Notes: generated from the letters alone by a model not told the origin. 64,000 nucleotides of DNA from Bermanella sp040371755 (GCF_040371755.1 NZ_BAABWE010000007.1:144198-208197), one strand, 5' to 3'; shown: positions 25,580 through 34,222, numbered from the stretch's first letter. A program made the numbers and translations.

Positions 25580-26431
25580 ATGCCATACCTTTTAATTTGT
25601 TTACTGTTTTCAATGAGCTTGCCTACATGGGCAATTTCAAGCTTTTCCCATATGCATGAATATGCTCAATTATCGAATATAGCTTATGCATCTGGTGACC
25701 ATGAACGAGCACTAAACGAGCAAGGTCATAAGTTGGTTAGACAGGTCGTATTAGAGGGTGTTGAGGTGAATTACCTGCTGTCTAAAAAAAGCGGGGTACA
25801 GTACTTAACGGTTAGGGGAACGGCTAATGTACAAAATGCTATGGTGGATTTGGATATTAAGTTATTACAAAACCCACAACTTGGCATATTGGTTCATCAA
25901 GGTTTTGCCCAAGCGGCCATGTTAATAATTGACGATGCAAAACCATTTTTAGATAAGTCACAGCCAGTTGTCACTACTGGTCACAGTTTGGGTGGTGCAG
26001 TGGCCGTTTTGTTAGCCATGTTATTGCAGCAGGATGAATACAAACTTCAACAGGTGATCACCTTTGGTCAACCAAAAGTCACCAATGTAACAGGGGCAAA
26101 AGCATTTGCTTCTCTGCCATTAACTCGTGTTGTCACGCCTAAGGATATTGTGCCGTTAGTGCCACCTTTGAGTCCGTTACAAATTAAAAATTTAGATATT
26201 TATTGGCACATGGGCGAAGAGGTGATTTTATTACCAGCAGAGCAATACTCAGTTGTTCAAGGGGTTAAAAGCATGTTGCGTGCTACCAAGTTTACATCGG
26301 CCTTACCTAATAAAGAAAATTTAGAAGCTCATAAAATGCATACTTATTTGTCACTGATTCAAGCAAAGTTAAACTTCGCTAAAGAAGTTCCTTATGAAAG
26401 TAGTTTTAGTCTTTTTGGTATAGGCGGTTAG
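25580..26431 (+). CDS. Secreted class 3 lipase-family hydrolase
   Basis: 283 aa with a signal peptide (MPYLLICLLFSMSLPTWA). The alpha/beta-hydrolase nucleophile elbow is TTGHSLGGAVAVLLAM, with Ser136. VHQGFAQAA is the typical lipase class 3 segment before it, the candidate catalytic Asp is in TPKDIVPLVPP and a His in YWHMGEEV. These enzymes hydrolyse acylglycerols or phospholipid acyl esters. AGGAAA lies shortly before the ATG. It seems to be monocistronic and is followed by tRNA-Pro. Substrate is not predictable from sequence. Confidence 0.82.
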   Translation: MPYLLICLLFSMSLPTWAISSFSHMHEYAQLSNIAYASGDHERALNEQGHKLVRQVVLEGVEVNYLLSKKSGVQYLTVRGTANVQNAMVDLDIKLLQNPQLGILVHQGFAQAAMLIIDDAKPFLDKSQPVVTTGHSLGGAVAVLLAMLLQQDEYKLQQVITFGQPKVTNVTGAKAFASLPLTRVVTPKDIVPLVPPLSPLQIKNLDIYWHMGEEVILLPAEQYSVVQGVKSMLRATKFTSALPNKENLEAHKMHTYLSLIQAKLNFAKEVPYESSFSLFGIGG

Positions 26432-26494
26432 TTTGATTGCCTGAAAAATATTCAGATAGACATGTATTTCATTGGAATTCTACGGCTTAAAACC

Positions 26495-26523
26495 TTCACA
26501 AAATCAAATGCTTAGTATATGAT
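26495..26523 (+). promoter_or_regulatory. Promoter of tRNA-Pro
   Basis: TTCACA (26495-26500), a 17-base spacer, and TATGAT (26518-26523): each hexamer differs from sigma-70 consensus at one base and the spacing is ideal. The expected transcription start lies near 26530, just before a hairpin in the tRNA leader. Confidence 0.75.
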
Positions 26524-26532
26524 TCTGGCTCG

Positions 26533-26559
26533 CTTTCGAGTGAGCAATTTACTCGAAAG
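26533..26559 (+). other. Perfect 9-bp hairpin in the tRNA-Pro 5' leader
   Basis: CTTTCGAGT (26533-26541), loop GAGCAATTT, ACTCGAAAG (26551-26559). It begins at about the predicted transcription start and ends 5 bases before the mature tRNA 5' end, so it would be removed with the leader by RNase P. Confidence 0.65.
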
Positions 26560-26564
26560 TTTGT

Positions 26565-26641
26565 CGGGGCATAGCGCAGCCTGGTAGCGCACCAGCATGG
26601 GGTGCTGGGGGTCGTAGGTTCAAATCCTACTGTCCCGACCA
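26565..26641 (+). tRNA. tRNA-Pro, anticodon GGG
   Basis: 77 bases with an encoded CCA end. The acceptor arm CGGGGCA pairs with TGTCCCG; the anticodon stem CCAGC/GCTGG holds the loop ATGGGGT, giving anticodon GGG; the T loop is GTTCAAAT, in a stem GTAGG/CCTAC. It has a consensus-like promoter upstream and a strong terminator 13 bases downstream, so it is a single-gene transcription unit. Confidence 0.97.
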
Positions 26642-26654
26642 TTTAGCGAATATC

Positions 26655-26684
26655 AAAAAACCAAGAGCATGCTCTTGGTTTTTT
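26655..26684. terminator. Bidirectional intrinsic terminator after tRNA-Pro
   Basis: AAAAAACCAAGAGC (26655-26668), AT, GCTCTTGGTTTTTT (26671-26684): a perfect palindrome of 14 bp arms, GC part CCAAGAGC, with A and T runs. It ends the tRNA and probably also the convergent puuA gene. Confidence 0.92.
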
Positions 26685-26734
26685 CGTTTCTATGGTGGGT
26701 AAAAAAGTTAACGGCCAATTTAATTTTGTGTTTA

Positions 26735-28072
26735 TTAAACATTTAGCAATAAAAACTCACGTTCCCATGAGCTAATCACTTCATGAAATGTTTCAAACTC
26801 TTTTCGTTTTACCCCTAGGTAGGCATCCACAAATGATGGCCCCATGATTTTTATTAATTCAGGACAACCCTCTAGCATTCTTAGGCCTTCTTCTAATGTA
26901 CGGGCAATTTCGACAAATTCGTCATCAGGGGACATGTTATTAGGTGCAGTTGGTTTGATTTTGCCTTTCATCCCAAGATAACCACAGGCAAGGCTGGCTG
27001 CAATGGCTAAATAAGGATTACAGTCAGAACCAGGGAAACGGTTCTCAATACGGGTGGCTTCTGCAGGGGCTTGTGGGACTCTTAACCCAGCCGTACGGTT
27101 GTCTATGCCCCAGTCCATGTTTATAGGTGCGGCAATTTCAGGGGCAAACCGACGATAAGAATTAACGTTAGGCGCATAAAAGCTAATGGCGTTACCGGTG
27201 TATTTTTGCAGGCCGCCAATGTAATGCATGAAGACTTCACTGAACTCGCCGTTTTCATCGGTAAAAATATTTTTACCTGTTTTCACATCTAGAATACTTT
27301 GATGAAGATGCATTGAGCTACCCGGCTCTTTTTGCATGGGTTTAGCCATAAACGTAGAGTAAATACCGTGTTTTAATGCGGTTTCACGCAGGGTGCGTTT
27401 GAATACAAATACTTGATCAGCAAGACTCAGGGCATCACCATGAAGAAAGTTAATCTCCATTTGTGCGGCACCGGATTCATGGATAAGGGTATCCACATCT
27501 AAACCTTGGGCTTCGCAATAAGAATATAAGGTATCAATAATCGGGTTGAATTCGTTTACTGCATCAATACTGTAAGACTGGCGAGCATTTTCGGAGCGGC
27601 CAGAGCGACCTGTGGCTGGTTTTATTTCATAATCTGGGTCGTGATTGGGTTGAATCAAATAAAACTCAACCTCAGGCGCTATAACAGGTTGTAAGCCTTC
27701 CTTTTCATATAAGGCTAAAACACGTCGTAATACGGAGCGGCTGGACAGTGGATGCAGTTCACCTTTATTTGTGTAGCAGTCGTTAATGACTTGGGCAGTG
27801 GGTTCATCAGCCCAAGGTACTACTCGTAGAGTATTTGGGTCGGGTACTAAAAACATGTCTTTATCGGTGGGGTCGACTATTTCGTCGTGGTTGCTGGCCC
27901 AATCACCTGTTACCGTTTGTACTAATAAGGTTTCTGGAATGCGCCCACCTTTTTCAGCAAGAAATTTTTTAGTTGGATAAAACTTGCCCCGAGCATTACC
28001 TGTCATATCTGGTAGGGTGGATTCAACTTCTGTAATGCCATTTTCTTGAAGAAACCTAGTGACGGTTTCCAT
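26735..28072 (-). CDS. puuA: Glutamine-synthetase family, gamma-glutamylputrescine synthetase (PuuA-like)
   Basis: 445 aa. Residues near the N-terminus read STLPDMTGNARGKFYPTKKF, where normal glutamine synthetase would have a different beta-grasp start. The catalytic domain keeps EVEFYLI, the AAQMEINFLHGDAL segment, GSSMHLHQSI, NSYRRFAPEIAAPINMDWGI, and NRTAGLRVPQ with ENRFPGSDCNPYLAIAASLA. The adenylylation site region of GlnA is absent. PuuA ligates glutamate to putrescine with ATP, the first step of the gamma-glutamylated polyamine pathway. The divergent neighbour is a PuuB-like oxidase for the second step, which favours the PuuA reading over other GS-like ligases, although other amine substrates remain possible. 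Confidence 0.82.
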   Translation of the reverse strand: METVTRFLQENGITEVESTLPDMTGNARGKFYPTKKFLAEKGGRIPETLLVQTVTGDWASNHDEIVDPTDKDMFLVPDPNTLRVVPWADEPTAQVINDCYTNKGELHPLSSRSVLRRVLALYEKEGLQPVIAPEVEFYLIQPNHDPDYEIKPATGRSGRSENARQSYSIDAVNEFNPIIDTLYSYCEAQGLDVDTLIHESGAAQMEINFLHGDALSLADQVFVFKRTLRETALKHGIYSTFMAKPMQKEPGSSMHLHQSILDVKTGKNIFTDENGEFSEVFMHYIGGLQKYTGNAISFYAPNVNSYRRFAPEIAAPINMDWGIDNRTAGLRVPQAPAEATRIENRFPGSDCNPYLAIAASLACGYLGMKGKIKPTAPNNMSPDDEFVEIARTLEEGLRMLEGCPELIKIMGPSFVDAYLGVKRKEFETFHEVISSWEREFLLLNV

Positions 28073-28383
28073 AAATCACCTGCTTGGTTTTGTTGATTGT
28101 TTAAGTATCGGCAATTTTGGCTTTTTCGCAACAAAAGTATCACCGTCTAAAATTAGGATGGTAAAGACCTTATTTTTTTACTTATTTGCAATTAAATATC
28201 TACTAGTAGGAACAAGATAAATAATTCACTTTTATTACGGATAATTATTTAATCTACAGGTTATTTAATAGAATTAATAGATGCAATTCAAAATAGAAAA
28301 TTTGCCTGAAGTCCAAACTTGTGCACAATAAATATTAGAATTATTATTCGGTTTCTAAATTAAGCTTTATTGCAGGAGGCCAA
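28073..28383. promoter_or_regulatory. Divergent puuA/puuB control region
   Basis: A 311-base AT-rich gap between divergent genes. CTACTAGTAG (28200-28209) is a perfect palindrome. TAAATAATT (28218-28226) and AATTATTTA (28243-28251) form a 9-bp inverted repeat with a 16-base spacer. Either could be an operator for the TetR regulator encoded after puuB. AGGAGG lies just before the puuB ATG. Promoter hexamers cannot be assigned with confidence in such AT-rich sequence. Confidence 0.45.
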
Positions 28384-29658
28384 ATGTCCTATATTGATTC
28401 GTACTATTTCGCCACTGTAAATAAACAGCTAAATTGCCCTAAATTAGTCGGAGAGACATCCGCTGATGTGTGCATCATTGGGGCAGGTTATACGGGGCTA
28501 TCGGCGGCGCTGCATTTAGCTGAGAAAGGTTACAGCGTAGCCTTGTTAGAAGCGCAAAAGGTTGGTTGGGGGGCATCTGGGCGTAATGGTGGTCAAGTTG
28601 CACAAGATTATAATATGCCTCATCAGGAGCTTGTCAAAAAAGTAGGCCGGCAGATAGCCGATAGTCTTTGGGATATGTCTATTGAATCGGTGGATTTGGT
28701 CAAAGAGTTAATCAGCAAACACCAAATTGAGTGTGATTTAAAAGCTGGTGTTTTGCATGTGGCGGCTAAAGCAAGTCATTGCTCACACATCAAAGCCAGT
28801 GTGGACTATAAGCAGTCGGTATTAGGCTACGATAAAATTCAATATATTGATGAGGCTCAAGTGGCCGATATGTTAGGCATAAATTGCTATCATAATGGCG
28901 AATTGTGGCAAGATGCAGCGCACCTTCACCCATTAAATTATGCACTTGGTTTAGCCAAAGCAGCACAAGATGCAGGTGTGCATATTTATGAAGAAAGCCC
29001 TGTTATTGAGTATCAAGGGGGCGATAGAGGTTTTGTAAAAACTGATTCAGGCACCGTCAAAGCAAAATATATTTTGTTGGCGTGTAATGGTTATCTTGGC
29101 AAGTTAGAGCCAAAGATAGCAGGTAAAGTCATGCCGATTAATAACTTCATTATTGCAACCGAGCCACTACCTGATGAAATGTGCCGCAAGATAAACCGAG
29201 ATGATGTGGCAGTTGCAGACTCAAAGTTTGTTATTAATTACTTTAAGTTATCTGGTGATAATCGTTTACTGTGGGGTGGGGGCGAAAATTATTCCACCAG
29301 ATTCCCACGTGACATTCCAAACTTTGTACGCAAATACATGCTGGCATATTACCCAGAACTGGCCGATGTGAAAATTGATTATGGCTGGGGCGGTACTTTA
29401 GCCATTACCCTGAATCGCATGCCTTATTTTAATCGCATCGAAAACAACGTGTACGCAGCGCAAGGGTATTCGGGCCACGGTGTGGCATTGGCTACTTTAG
29501 GCGGTAAAATCATGGCTCAGGCCATTAGTGGAGATGCCGAAAAATTTGATATGTTTGCCAATGTGCCAACGCCTACGTTTCCTGGTGGTACTTTACTGCG
29601 CTTCCCAGGGTTGGTAGCGGGTATGTTATATTACGCCATGCGTGATCGCTTTTTTTAA
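28384..29658 (+). CDS. puuB: FAD-dependent gamma-glutamylputrescine oxidase (PuuB-like)
   Basis: 424 aa, the length of E. coli PuuB. The FAD-binding motif is ADVCIIGAGYTGLSAALHLA with a following acidic LLEAQKVGWGASGRNGGQV, hallmark of the DAO/PuuB group. Later parts are NGYLGKLEPKIAGKVMPINN, RLLWGGGENYS and AAQGYSGHGVALATLGGKIM. It oxidises gamma-glutamylputrescine to the aldehyde, releasing ammonia and hydrogen peroxide. AGGAGG precedes the ATG. It is divergent from puuA and followed by a TetR gene at 18 bases, probably in one transcript. The C-terminal MLYYAMRDRFF is a usual end for this family. Confidence 0.86.
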   Translation: MSYIDSYYFATVNKQLNCPKLVGETSADVCIIGAGYTGLSAALHLAEKGYSVALLEAQKVGWGASGRNGGQVAQDYNMPHQELVKKVGRQIADSLWDMSIESVDLVKELISKHQIECDLKAGVLHVAAKASHCSHIKASVDYKQSVLGYDKIQYIDEAQVADMLGINCYHNGELWQDAAHLHPLNYALGLAKAAQDAGVHIYEESPVIEYQGGDRGFVKTDSGTVKAKYILLACNGYLGKLEPKIAGKVMPINNFIIATEPLPDEMCRKINRDDVAVADSKFVINYFKLSGDNRLLWGGGENYSTRFPRDIPNFVRKYMLAYYPELADVKIDYGWGGTLAITLNRMPYFNRIENNVYAAQGYSGHGVALATLGGKIMAQAISGDAEKFDMFANVPTPTFPGGTLLRFPGLVAGMLYYAMRDRFF

Positions 29659-29676
29659 TGTGAATAATTGAACAAC

Positions 29677-30339
29677 ATGGCTGACTCTAAAAACAAAGTT
29701 GTAGCAATTCAAAAGCACACAAAAGATGTGTCCCCCCGTAATGCCCCTGTGCAAGGGCGTTCAAAAAAACGTTCACAACAAATCTTAGATTCAACCGCAG
29801 AACTACTCGAACGAGTAGGACTTGATGAGTTAAATACCATACTCATCGCTAAAGAGGTGGGTATTTCAGTTGGCTCCCTTTATCACTACTTTCCAAATAA
29901 ACAAGCCATCATGTATGCCATGGGTATGCGTTGGTTAAATGAAGTAAAACAGGTTTTAAATCAGTTTGAAGCTTGGCCAGTAGAAACAATGGGGTTGAAT
30001 GAATTAGTGGATAAAGTGCTCACCACTAATTTAAACGTGTATAAAAAACAAAAGGCCATACTGACACTGGTGCAAGCCATGTTTTCTGTGCCGGAGCTGC
30101 GCCAATTGGATACTGATCATGATGATCTTATTATCCAGAAAATGGCACAAGTTTTTAAGCGTATGGGGATAACTCTGCATCTAAAAGAGCGCGAACGCTT
30201 GGCGAGGGTGTACTTAGAAACCACCCATAGCATGTTTTTAGTGGTGGTTAATCAAAAAGGGGACAGGGCAAAGCGCAGTTTGAATGACTTAAAACTAATG
30301 ATAACAAGCTTACTAAATGCTTATCTATTTGAAGGCTAA
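29677..30339 (+). CDS. TetR-family regulator, probable polyamine-locus repressor
   Basis: 220 aa from the ATG at 29677; a TTG at 29668 is an alternative, and neither has a clear ribosome binding site. The N-terminal helix-turn-helix reads RSQQILDSTAELLERVGLDE and IAKEVGISVGSLYHYFPNKQ, a standard TetR recognition helix. The basic stretch PVQGRSKKRS before it is common. The C-terminal ligand domain (from about residue 75) is helical with no recognisable ligand signature. Its position 18 bases after puuB suggests that it controls the puu genes and itself in response to a polyamine-derived ligand; this is inference from context. Confidence 0.82.
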   Translation: MADSKNKVVAIQKHTKDVSPRNAPVQGRSKKRSQQILDSTAELLERVGLDELNTILIAKEVGISVGSLYHYFPNKQAIMYAMGMRWLNEVKQVLNQFEAWPVETMGLNELVDKVLTTNLNVYKKQKAILTLVQAMFSVPELRQLDTDHDDLIIQKMAQVFKRMGITLHLKERERLARVYLETTHSMFLVVVNQKGDRAKRSLNDLKLMITSLLNAYLFEG

Positions 30340-30962
30340 ATAACTAACATTAATATAATGTCTGCCAGCGATAAAAAAGGTTTTGTATCTCATTGTCAAA
30401 CTAGTCTAAAAATACCCGAGAACCTAAAATCGTAGGCAGACTACTATACGGGTACATCAGCTCATACAGAATAAGTAAATGCAGACGTTGTGTTTACCTT
30501 ACTTATAGATTTTACCGCGCTAGGTTCTTTCATTAAAAATCAATTTCCTTTAGCGATAAGCTGTCTTGCTAGACAGGTAAAGTATTAGATATTAATAACC
30601 AAATACATAAATTTGCTTATTTCCTATAAGGTTTTTTTTATAGGCTTTAAGCATTTATGAAATTTGCTCTATGCAGATTTATAAAGTTTTGAAAAATTGA
30701 AGTTAATCCCTCTAAATACTTTGGATTTTACAAGGTATGTAATATATTTGTCGTTAATTATTAAAATAGTCATGATGCTTATCAATTCTAGTCTAATTAG
30801 TGGTCACCTCTAATGATAAGGTGCTGCTTTTTTATTGGTGTGTTTTTTAACTCCGAATAATTAAACTGACGCAAAGTATTAAGCAATTTTGTGGCACTCA
30901 GCAAAACTTCTCTACCTAAACTTACTTCAATTGCCGATTTTAAAAATCAGTAGAGGGTGTAT
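30340..30962 (+). other. Long intergenic region before the sensor/channel operon
   Basis: 623 bases without a plausible gene, AT-rich. The first part contains nested inverted repeats (see the candidate RNA). Others are CTGTCT-TGCT-AGACAG near 30568, CCTATAA/TTATAGG around a T run near 30625, and CACCT/AGGTG followed by six T near 30810-30835, which could end a transcript. GAGGG at 30953-30957 is the ribosome binding site of the next gene. Confidence 0.5.
30419..30528 (+). ncRNA. Candidate structured RNA element (unassigned)
   Basis: Outer stem AGAACCTA (30419-30426) pairs with TAGGTTCT (30521-30528), 8 bp perfect. Inside it AAATC (30427-30431) can pair with GATTT (30508-30512), GTAG (30432-30435) with CTAC (30441-30444) as a small hairpin, and ATAAGTAA (30471-30478) with TTACTTAT (30499-30506). 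The stems are nested without conflict, as in a multi-branch RNA. I recognise no known riboswitch or sRNA class; the strand is a guess and chance pairing in AT-rich DNA is possible. Confidence 0.3.
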
Positions 30963-33221
30963 ATGGAACAATTTGAAACACGACAGTTTACGTCAAGGTA
31001 TAACAAAATCATGTTGTATACCTTTTCTGCAGTACTACTTGTGTCGGCTATATTGATAACGATTCAAACCCTTAGTAAAAAAAACTTCGAGAATAAAGAA
31101 TTAGTAGATCAGTTTAAAACTGAATCAATCGCGTTAGATAATTTGATTGTTCGAGTCACCGTTTTACTCGATATGATGCAATCGGATGCGGAAGCATTTC
31201 TGAAAAACCCTAGAAGTAATGCCAGTATTTATATTGATGCTCTAGATGAAATTGATGAGCAGCACTATGCGTTAGATACTGTGCCTAAACCTTTTAATGA
31301 AGCGAATAGCGGTAATTTGAGTGGAAAAGGGGTACTGTCAAATGTCATTCTAGCCAATAAAGACGAGCTAGAAATGTCATTTAATCTGAATGGTTTATTT
31401 GCTTCAACAGTCAATAGTATCCCAAATGCTGCATGGGTATATTACACCTCTAAGAATGATTTCATTAATATTTATCCGTGGGTGTCATCATCTGAATTCA
31501 AATTCAGTAATAAGCTGTATAACAAAGAGTTTTATCAATTAGGTTTACCTGAAAATAACCCGAATAAACGAATCTTTTGGACGTCGATTTATAAAGATGA
31601 AGCGGGTAAAGGTATGATGGTCACAGCGGCAAAACCCATTTACCGCGATAGTGAATTTTTGGGAACAGTGGCTATTGATTTTACCTTAGAAGAACTAGCG
31701 GGTTATGTACAAGAGTTCAGGCCAGACAAGGGAAAACTGTTTATCATTAATACCCAAGGGCAATTGCTTGCGCACCCTGAGATTTCACCTTCTGTCGATG
31801 TTCATTTTTCAAATGCAATTCCTCAAGGTATTGATTTAGTTAAAAGTGAGCTTGTTTGTGACGGTACGACGGTTTCTTCTTTAAAAAGTAATTATCAATA
31901 TGTTTGCTACCAAATGCAAAATGCCCCTTGGCAGGCTGTGTATATCGAAAAAACACCGTATTTCTTAGTAAGTGCATTCTCATCTGTTGGCCTCGTGTTT
32001 ATTATTTTATTGTCCGCGTTAGGTGTGCTGCTAGTTATCATGAAAAAAATCACATTCCGTGAGTTTATTTTTCCAGCAGAGTCTTTAGTGCAGCATATAT
32101 TTCGTCAAGGGGTGAGTGAGAATGAGTCGGCTAATAAAGTCCCCACACCTTGGACACCTTGGTTTTTGAAAATTACAGAGACATTTGAGCAAAACCGAAA
32201 TTTGATTGACGAAATTAAACAAAAGAACTCTGAATTGACTGATTTAAACATCTCACTTGAACGGTATATGCCAAAGTTTGTACTGGTGGTAAGTTTAGAG
32301 CCAGGTTGTGGTGCAACAACCGTAGGGACATGTTTTGCCGATACGCTGGCTAAAAGCGATAAAGATAAAAAAACCGTTTATATGGAATATCCCCAGAATC
32401 AGGCACTCGCTTCTGATGACGGTTTATCTATAGGTAGTCAAACCATACATAAGCATCTAAATGGTTTTGATGTTTGGAATGACTTTGATTTAGGTGAAGT
32501 ACCTGAAAGCGCCAAATCATCATTACTGATGACAAAAATCCTTAATCAGTATTCCAATATTGTATTGAATACCATAGTTAATGATGAGGTTGATGATTTC
32601 ATTGATGTGTATTTAGAGCCTTTATTTCGTTATGCCAAAGCTATTGTGGTCATGGTGCCATCAGATGATACATCAGGGGATAGAACATCTGAGGTGGTGA
32701 GGAAGATTCAGCGTCATGTACGTCAAGATCAAACAACCATTTATACTTTATTAAATCGCATTAAAAACCAAGTTGAATACCAATTTCCAATTGATTTCGA
32801 GATTCCATTTACTCAGTCGATTATGAAATTCAGTAAAGATGAGTTTCAGGTAGATGATGAAGTCAGCGAAGTGATTCATGAAATAGTGGATCGTATTGAA
32901 CGAGTACACCAAATTTCCATGTTTATACCAACCACTATTGATGTTGATAAGCCAATAGATGCCAGCATATATGTGGATAAAGCCATGGTCTTTTTAGGTG
33001 AGAAATTTGGTGGAGCAACATCTTCTCAAGCGAGAGGTGTTTGGAATAGTGATGATTCTGGAATTGTTAATGAGGTGGTGCATATCGTTGTGTCTTATAC
33101 CACCGAAGACGATTTGAATCGCTTTGCTAACGATGTGATCGAATTCATTAAATCCTTAAAGCACGAATTAAAACAAGAAGCGATGGCTTTAGAAATTAAT
33201 AAGAAAATGATATTGGTTTAA
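30963..33221 (+). CDS. dCache-like membrane sensor fused to a ParA/CpaE-like P-loop domain
   Basis: 752 aa from ATG 30963, 5 bases after GAGGG. One membrane segment lies near residues 15-36 and a second near 335-360. Between them is an extracytoplasmic domain with dCache character: AAWVYYTSKNDFINIYPWVS, NKRIFWTSIYKDEAGKGMMV, AKPIYRDSEFLGTVAIDFTL, FIINTQGQLLAHP. After a coiled-coil linker (IDEIKQKNSELTDLNISLER) comes a cytoplasmic domain opening VLVVSLEPGCGATTVGTCFA at about 442-461. This resembles the deviant Walker A of MinD/ParA/CpaE-TadZ proteins but lacks the signature lysine of KGG and has Ala in the GK position, as in some CpaE/TadZ members. No kinase, methyl-accepting or GGDEF domain is present. 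It is coupled to the ion-channel gene one base downstream. Function unknown. Confidence 0.75.
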   Translation: MEQFETRQFTSRYNKIMLYTFSAVLLVSAILITIQTLSKKNFENKELVDQFKTESIALDNLIVRVTVLLDMMQSDAEAFLKNPRSNASIYIDALDEIDEQHYALDTVPKPFNEANSGNLSGKGVLSNVILANKDELEMSFNLNGLFASTVNSIPNAAWVYYTSKNDFINIYPWVSSSEFKFSNKLYNKEFYQLGLPENNPNKRIFWTSIYKDEAGKGMMVTAAKPIYRDSEFLGTVAIDFTLEELAGYVQEFRPDKGKLFIINTQGQLLAHPEISPSVDVHFSNAIPQGIDLVKSELVCDGTTVSSLKSNYQYVCYQMQNAPWQAVYIEKTPYFLVSAFSSVGLVFIILLSALGVLLVIMKKITFREFIFPAESLVQHIFRQGVSENESANKVPTPWTPWFLKITETFEQNRNLIDEIKQKNSELTDLNISLERYMPKFVLVVSLEPGCGATTVGTCFADTLAKSDKDKKTVYMEYPQNQALASDDGLSIGSQTIHKHLNGFDVWNDFDLGEVPESAKSSLLMTKILNQYSNIVLNTIVNDEVDDFIDVYLEPLFRYAKAIVVMVPSDDTSGDRTSEVVRKIQRHVRQDQTTIYTLLNRIKNQVEYQFPIDFEIPFTQSIMKFSKDEFQVDDEVSEVIHEIVDRIERVHQISMFIPTTIDVDKPIDASIYVDKAMVFLGEKFGGATSSQARGVWNSDDSGIVNEVVHIVVSYTTEDDLNRFANDVIEFIKSLKHELKQEAMALEINKKMILV

Positions 33222-33222
33222 T

Positions 33223-34215
33223 ATGATGCTGAATAAATTACTGTTAATTCTAACCTGTCTTTTTGCTTTTTCGTTAAGTGCTTACGGGCAAGAAGTGGTG
33301 GTTGATGATTCTGAGCGAGTAGAAATTCCTGTCGGTTTATATGTTACGTCTTTGTATGATTTAGATATGGCCGAAAAGAAATACACTATTACAGCTTGGA
33401 TATGGTCGACCTATGATCCACAACTAATGCCAAAAGATTTTAAATTTTTTAATCGCATAGAAATTACTAACGCACGCAACTGGGCCATATTAGAAACAGA
33501 AAATTTCACTATTGATAATCCTGATGGCACCAAACATTCGATGACGAAATTTACCGCTGAAGTGAATCAAGATTGGGATTTAACTTATTTCCCGTTTGAT
33601 AAGCAATTTATAACATTGAATATAGAAAGTGTTGAGCTTGATTCAACCTTTATGAAATACGTGCCAGATACAGAAAACTCAATGTTAAGCGATAATTTAG
33701 ATTTAATTGGCTGGTATGTTAAGCCAATTCAGGTTCGTAGTTTTGATTATAAATACCCAACTACGTTTGGCCTGCAAAGTGGTGCTAAAGGTGTATATCC
33801 GCGTATATCGGTAGTTATACCGATGGAGCGTGATGGTACACGCATGTTTTGGACTTACTTTTTAGGTTTCTTTGTTTCTTATGTGATTATTTCTATTTTG
33901 TACTTTTTCAATAGAACATCTTTAGATAGTCGTGTTGGCTTAATTATGTCTGCTTTGTTTGCTTGTGTTGGTAATAAATACACTATTGATATTTTATTGC
34001 CTTCAAATAGCGTGTTTACGTTGTCAGACCTTATTCAAATTGCGACATTTTTTATCGTCGGTGTTGGCTTACTAAGCAGTGTTATGATCCTGCAACTGAT
34101 GAAGTGGGAGCGCAAAGAATTGGCATATAAAATTGACTTTGCCATTACCATGTTAGTAATCGTTGGTTACCCATCTATCATCGCATACGGTGTATTAGAG
34201 GCATTGTCGCAGTGA
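33223..34215 (+). CDS. Prokaryotic pentameric ligand-gated ion channel (Cys-loop receptor family)
   Basis: 330 aa. Signal peptide (LLLILTCLFAFSLSAYG), then a beta-sandwich ligand domain: VEIPVGLYVTSLYDLDMAEK, TAWIWSTYDP, and DWDLTYFPFDKQFITLNIES, which replaces the eukaryotic Cys-loop and lacks its cysteines as bacterial members do. Four membrane helices lie at about 207-229, 238-256, 268-290 and 304-326. Aligned without gaps to GLIC M2 by eye, D235 falls at -2', S243 at 6' and F246 at 9'. An acidic -2' residue suggests cation selectivity. The usual length of bacterial members is about 320 aa. It is translationally adjacent (one base) to the dCache/P-loop gene. A terminator follows. Ligand unknown. 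Confidence 0.85.
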   Translation: MMLNKLLLILTCLFAFSLSAYGQEVVVDDSERVEIPVGLYVTSLYDLDMAEKKYTITAWIWSTYDPQLMPKDFKFFNRIEITNARNWAILETENFTIDNPDGTKHSMTKFTAEVNQDWDLTYFPFDKQFITLNIESVELDSTFMKYVPDTENSMLSDNLDLIGWYVKPIQVRSFDYKYPTTFGLQSGAKGVYPRISVVIPMERDGTRMFWTYFLGFFVSYVIISILYFFNRTSLDSRVGLIMSALFACVGNKYTIDILLPSNSVFTLSDLIQIATFFIVGVGLLSSVMILQLMKWERKELAYKIDFAITMLVIVGYPSIIAYGVLEALSQ

Positions 34216-34222
34216 TGTTATG

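Noticed and set aside
30419..30528. Considered as an integron attC site because of its imperfect inverted-repeat ends.
   Set aside because: The required RYYYAAC and GTTRRRY core sites are not at the ends, no integrase or cassette array is near.
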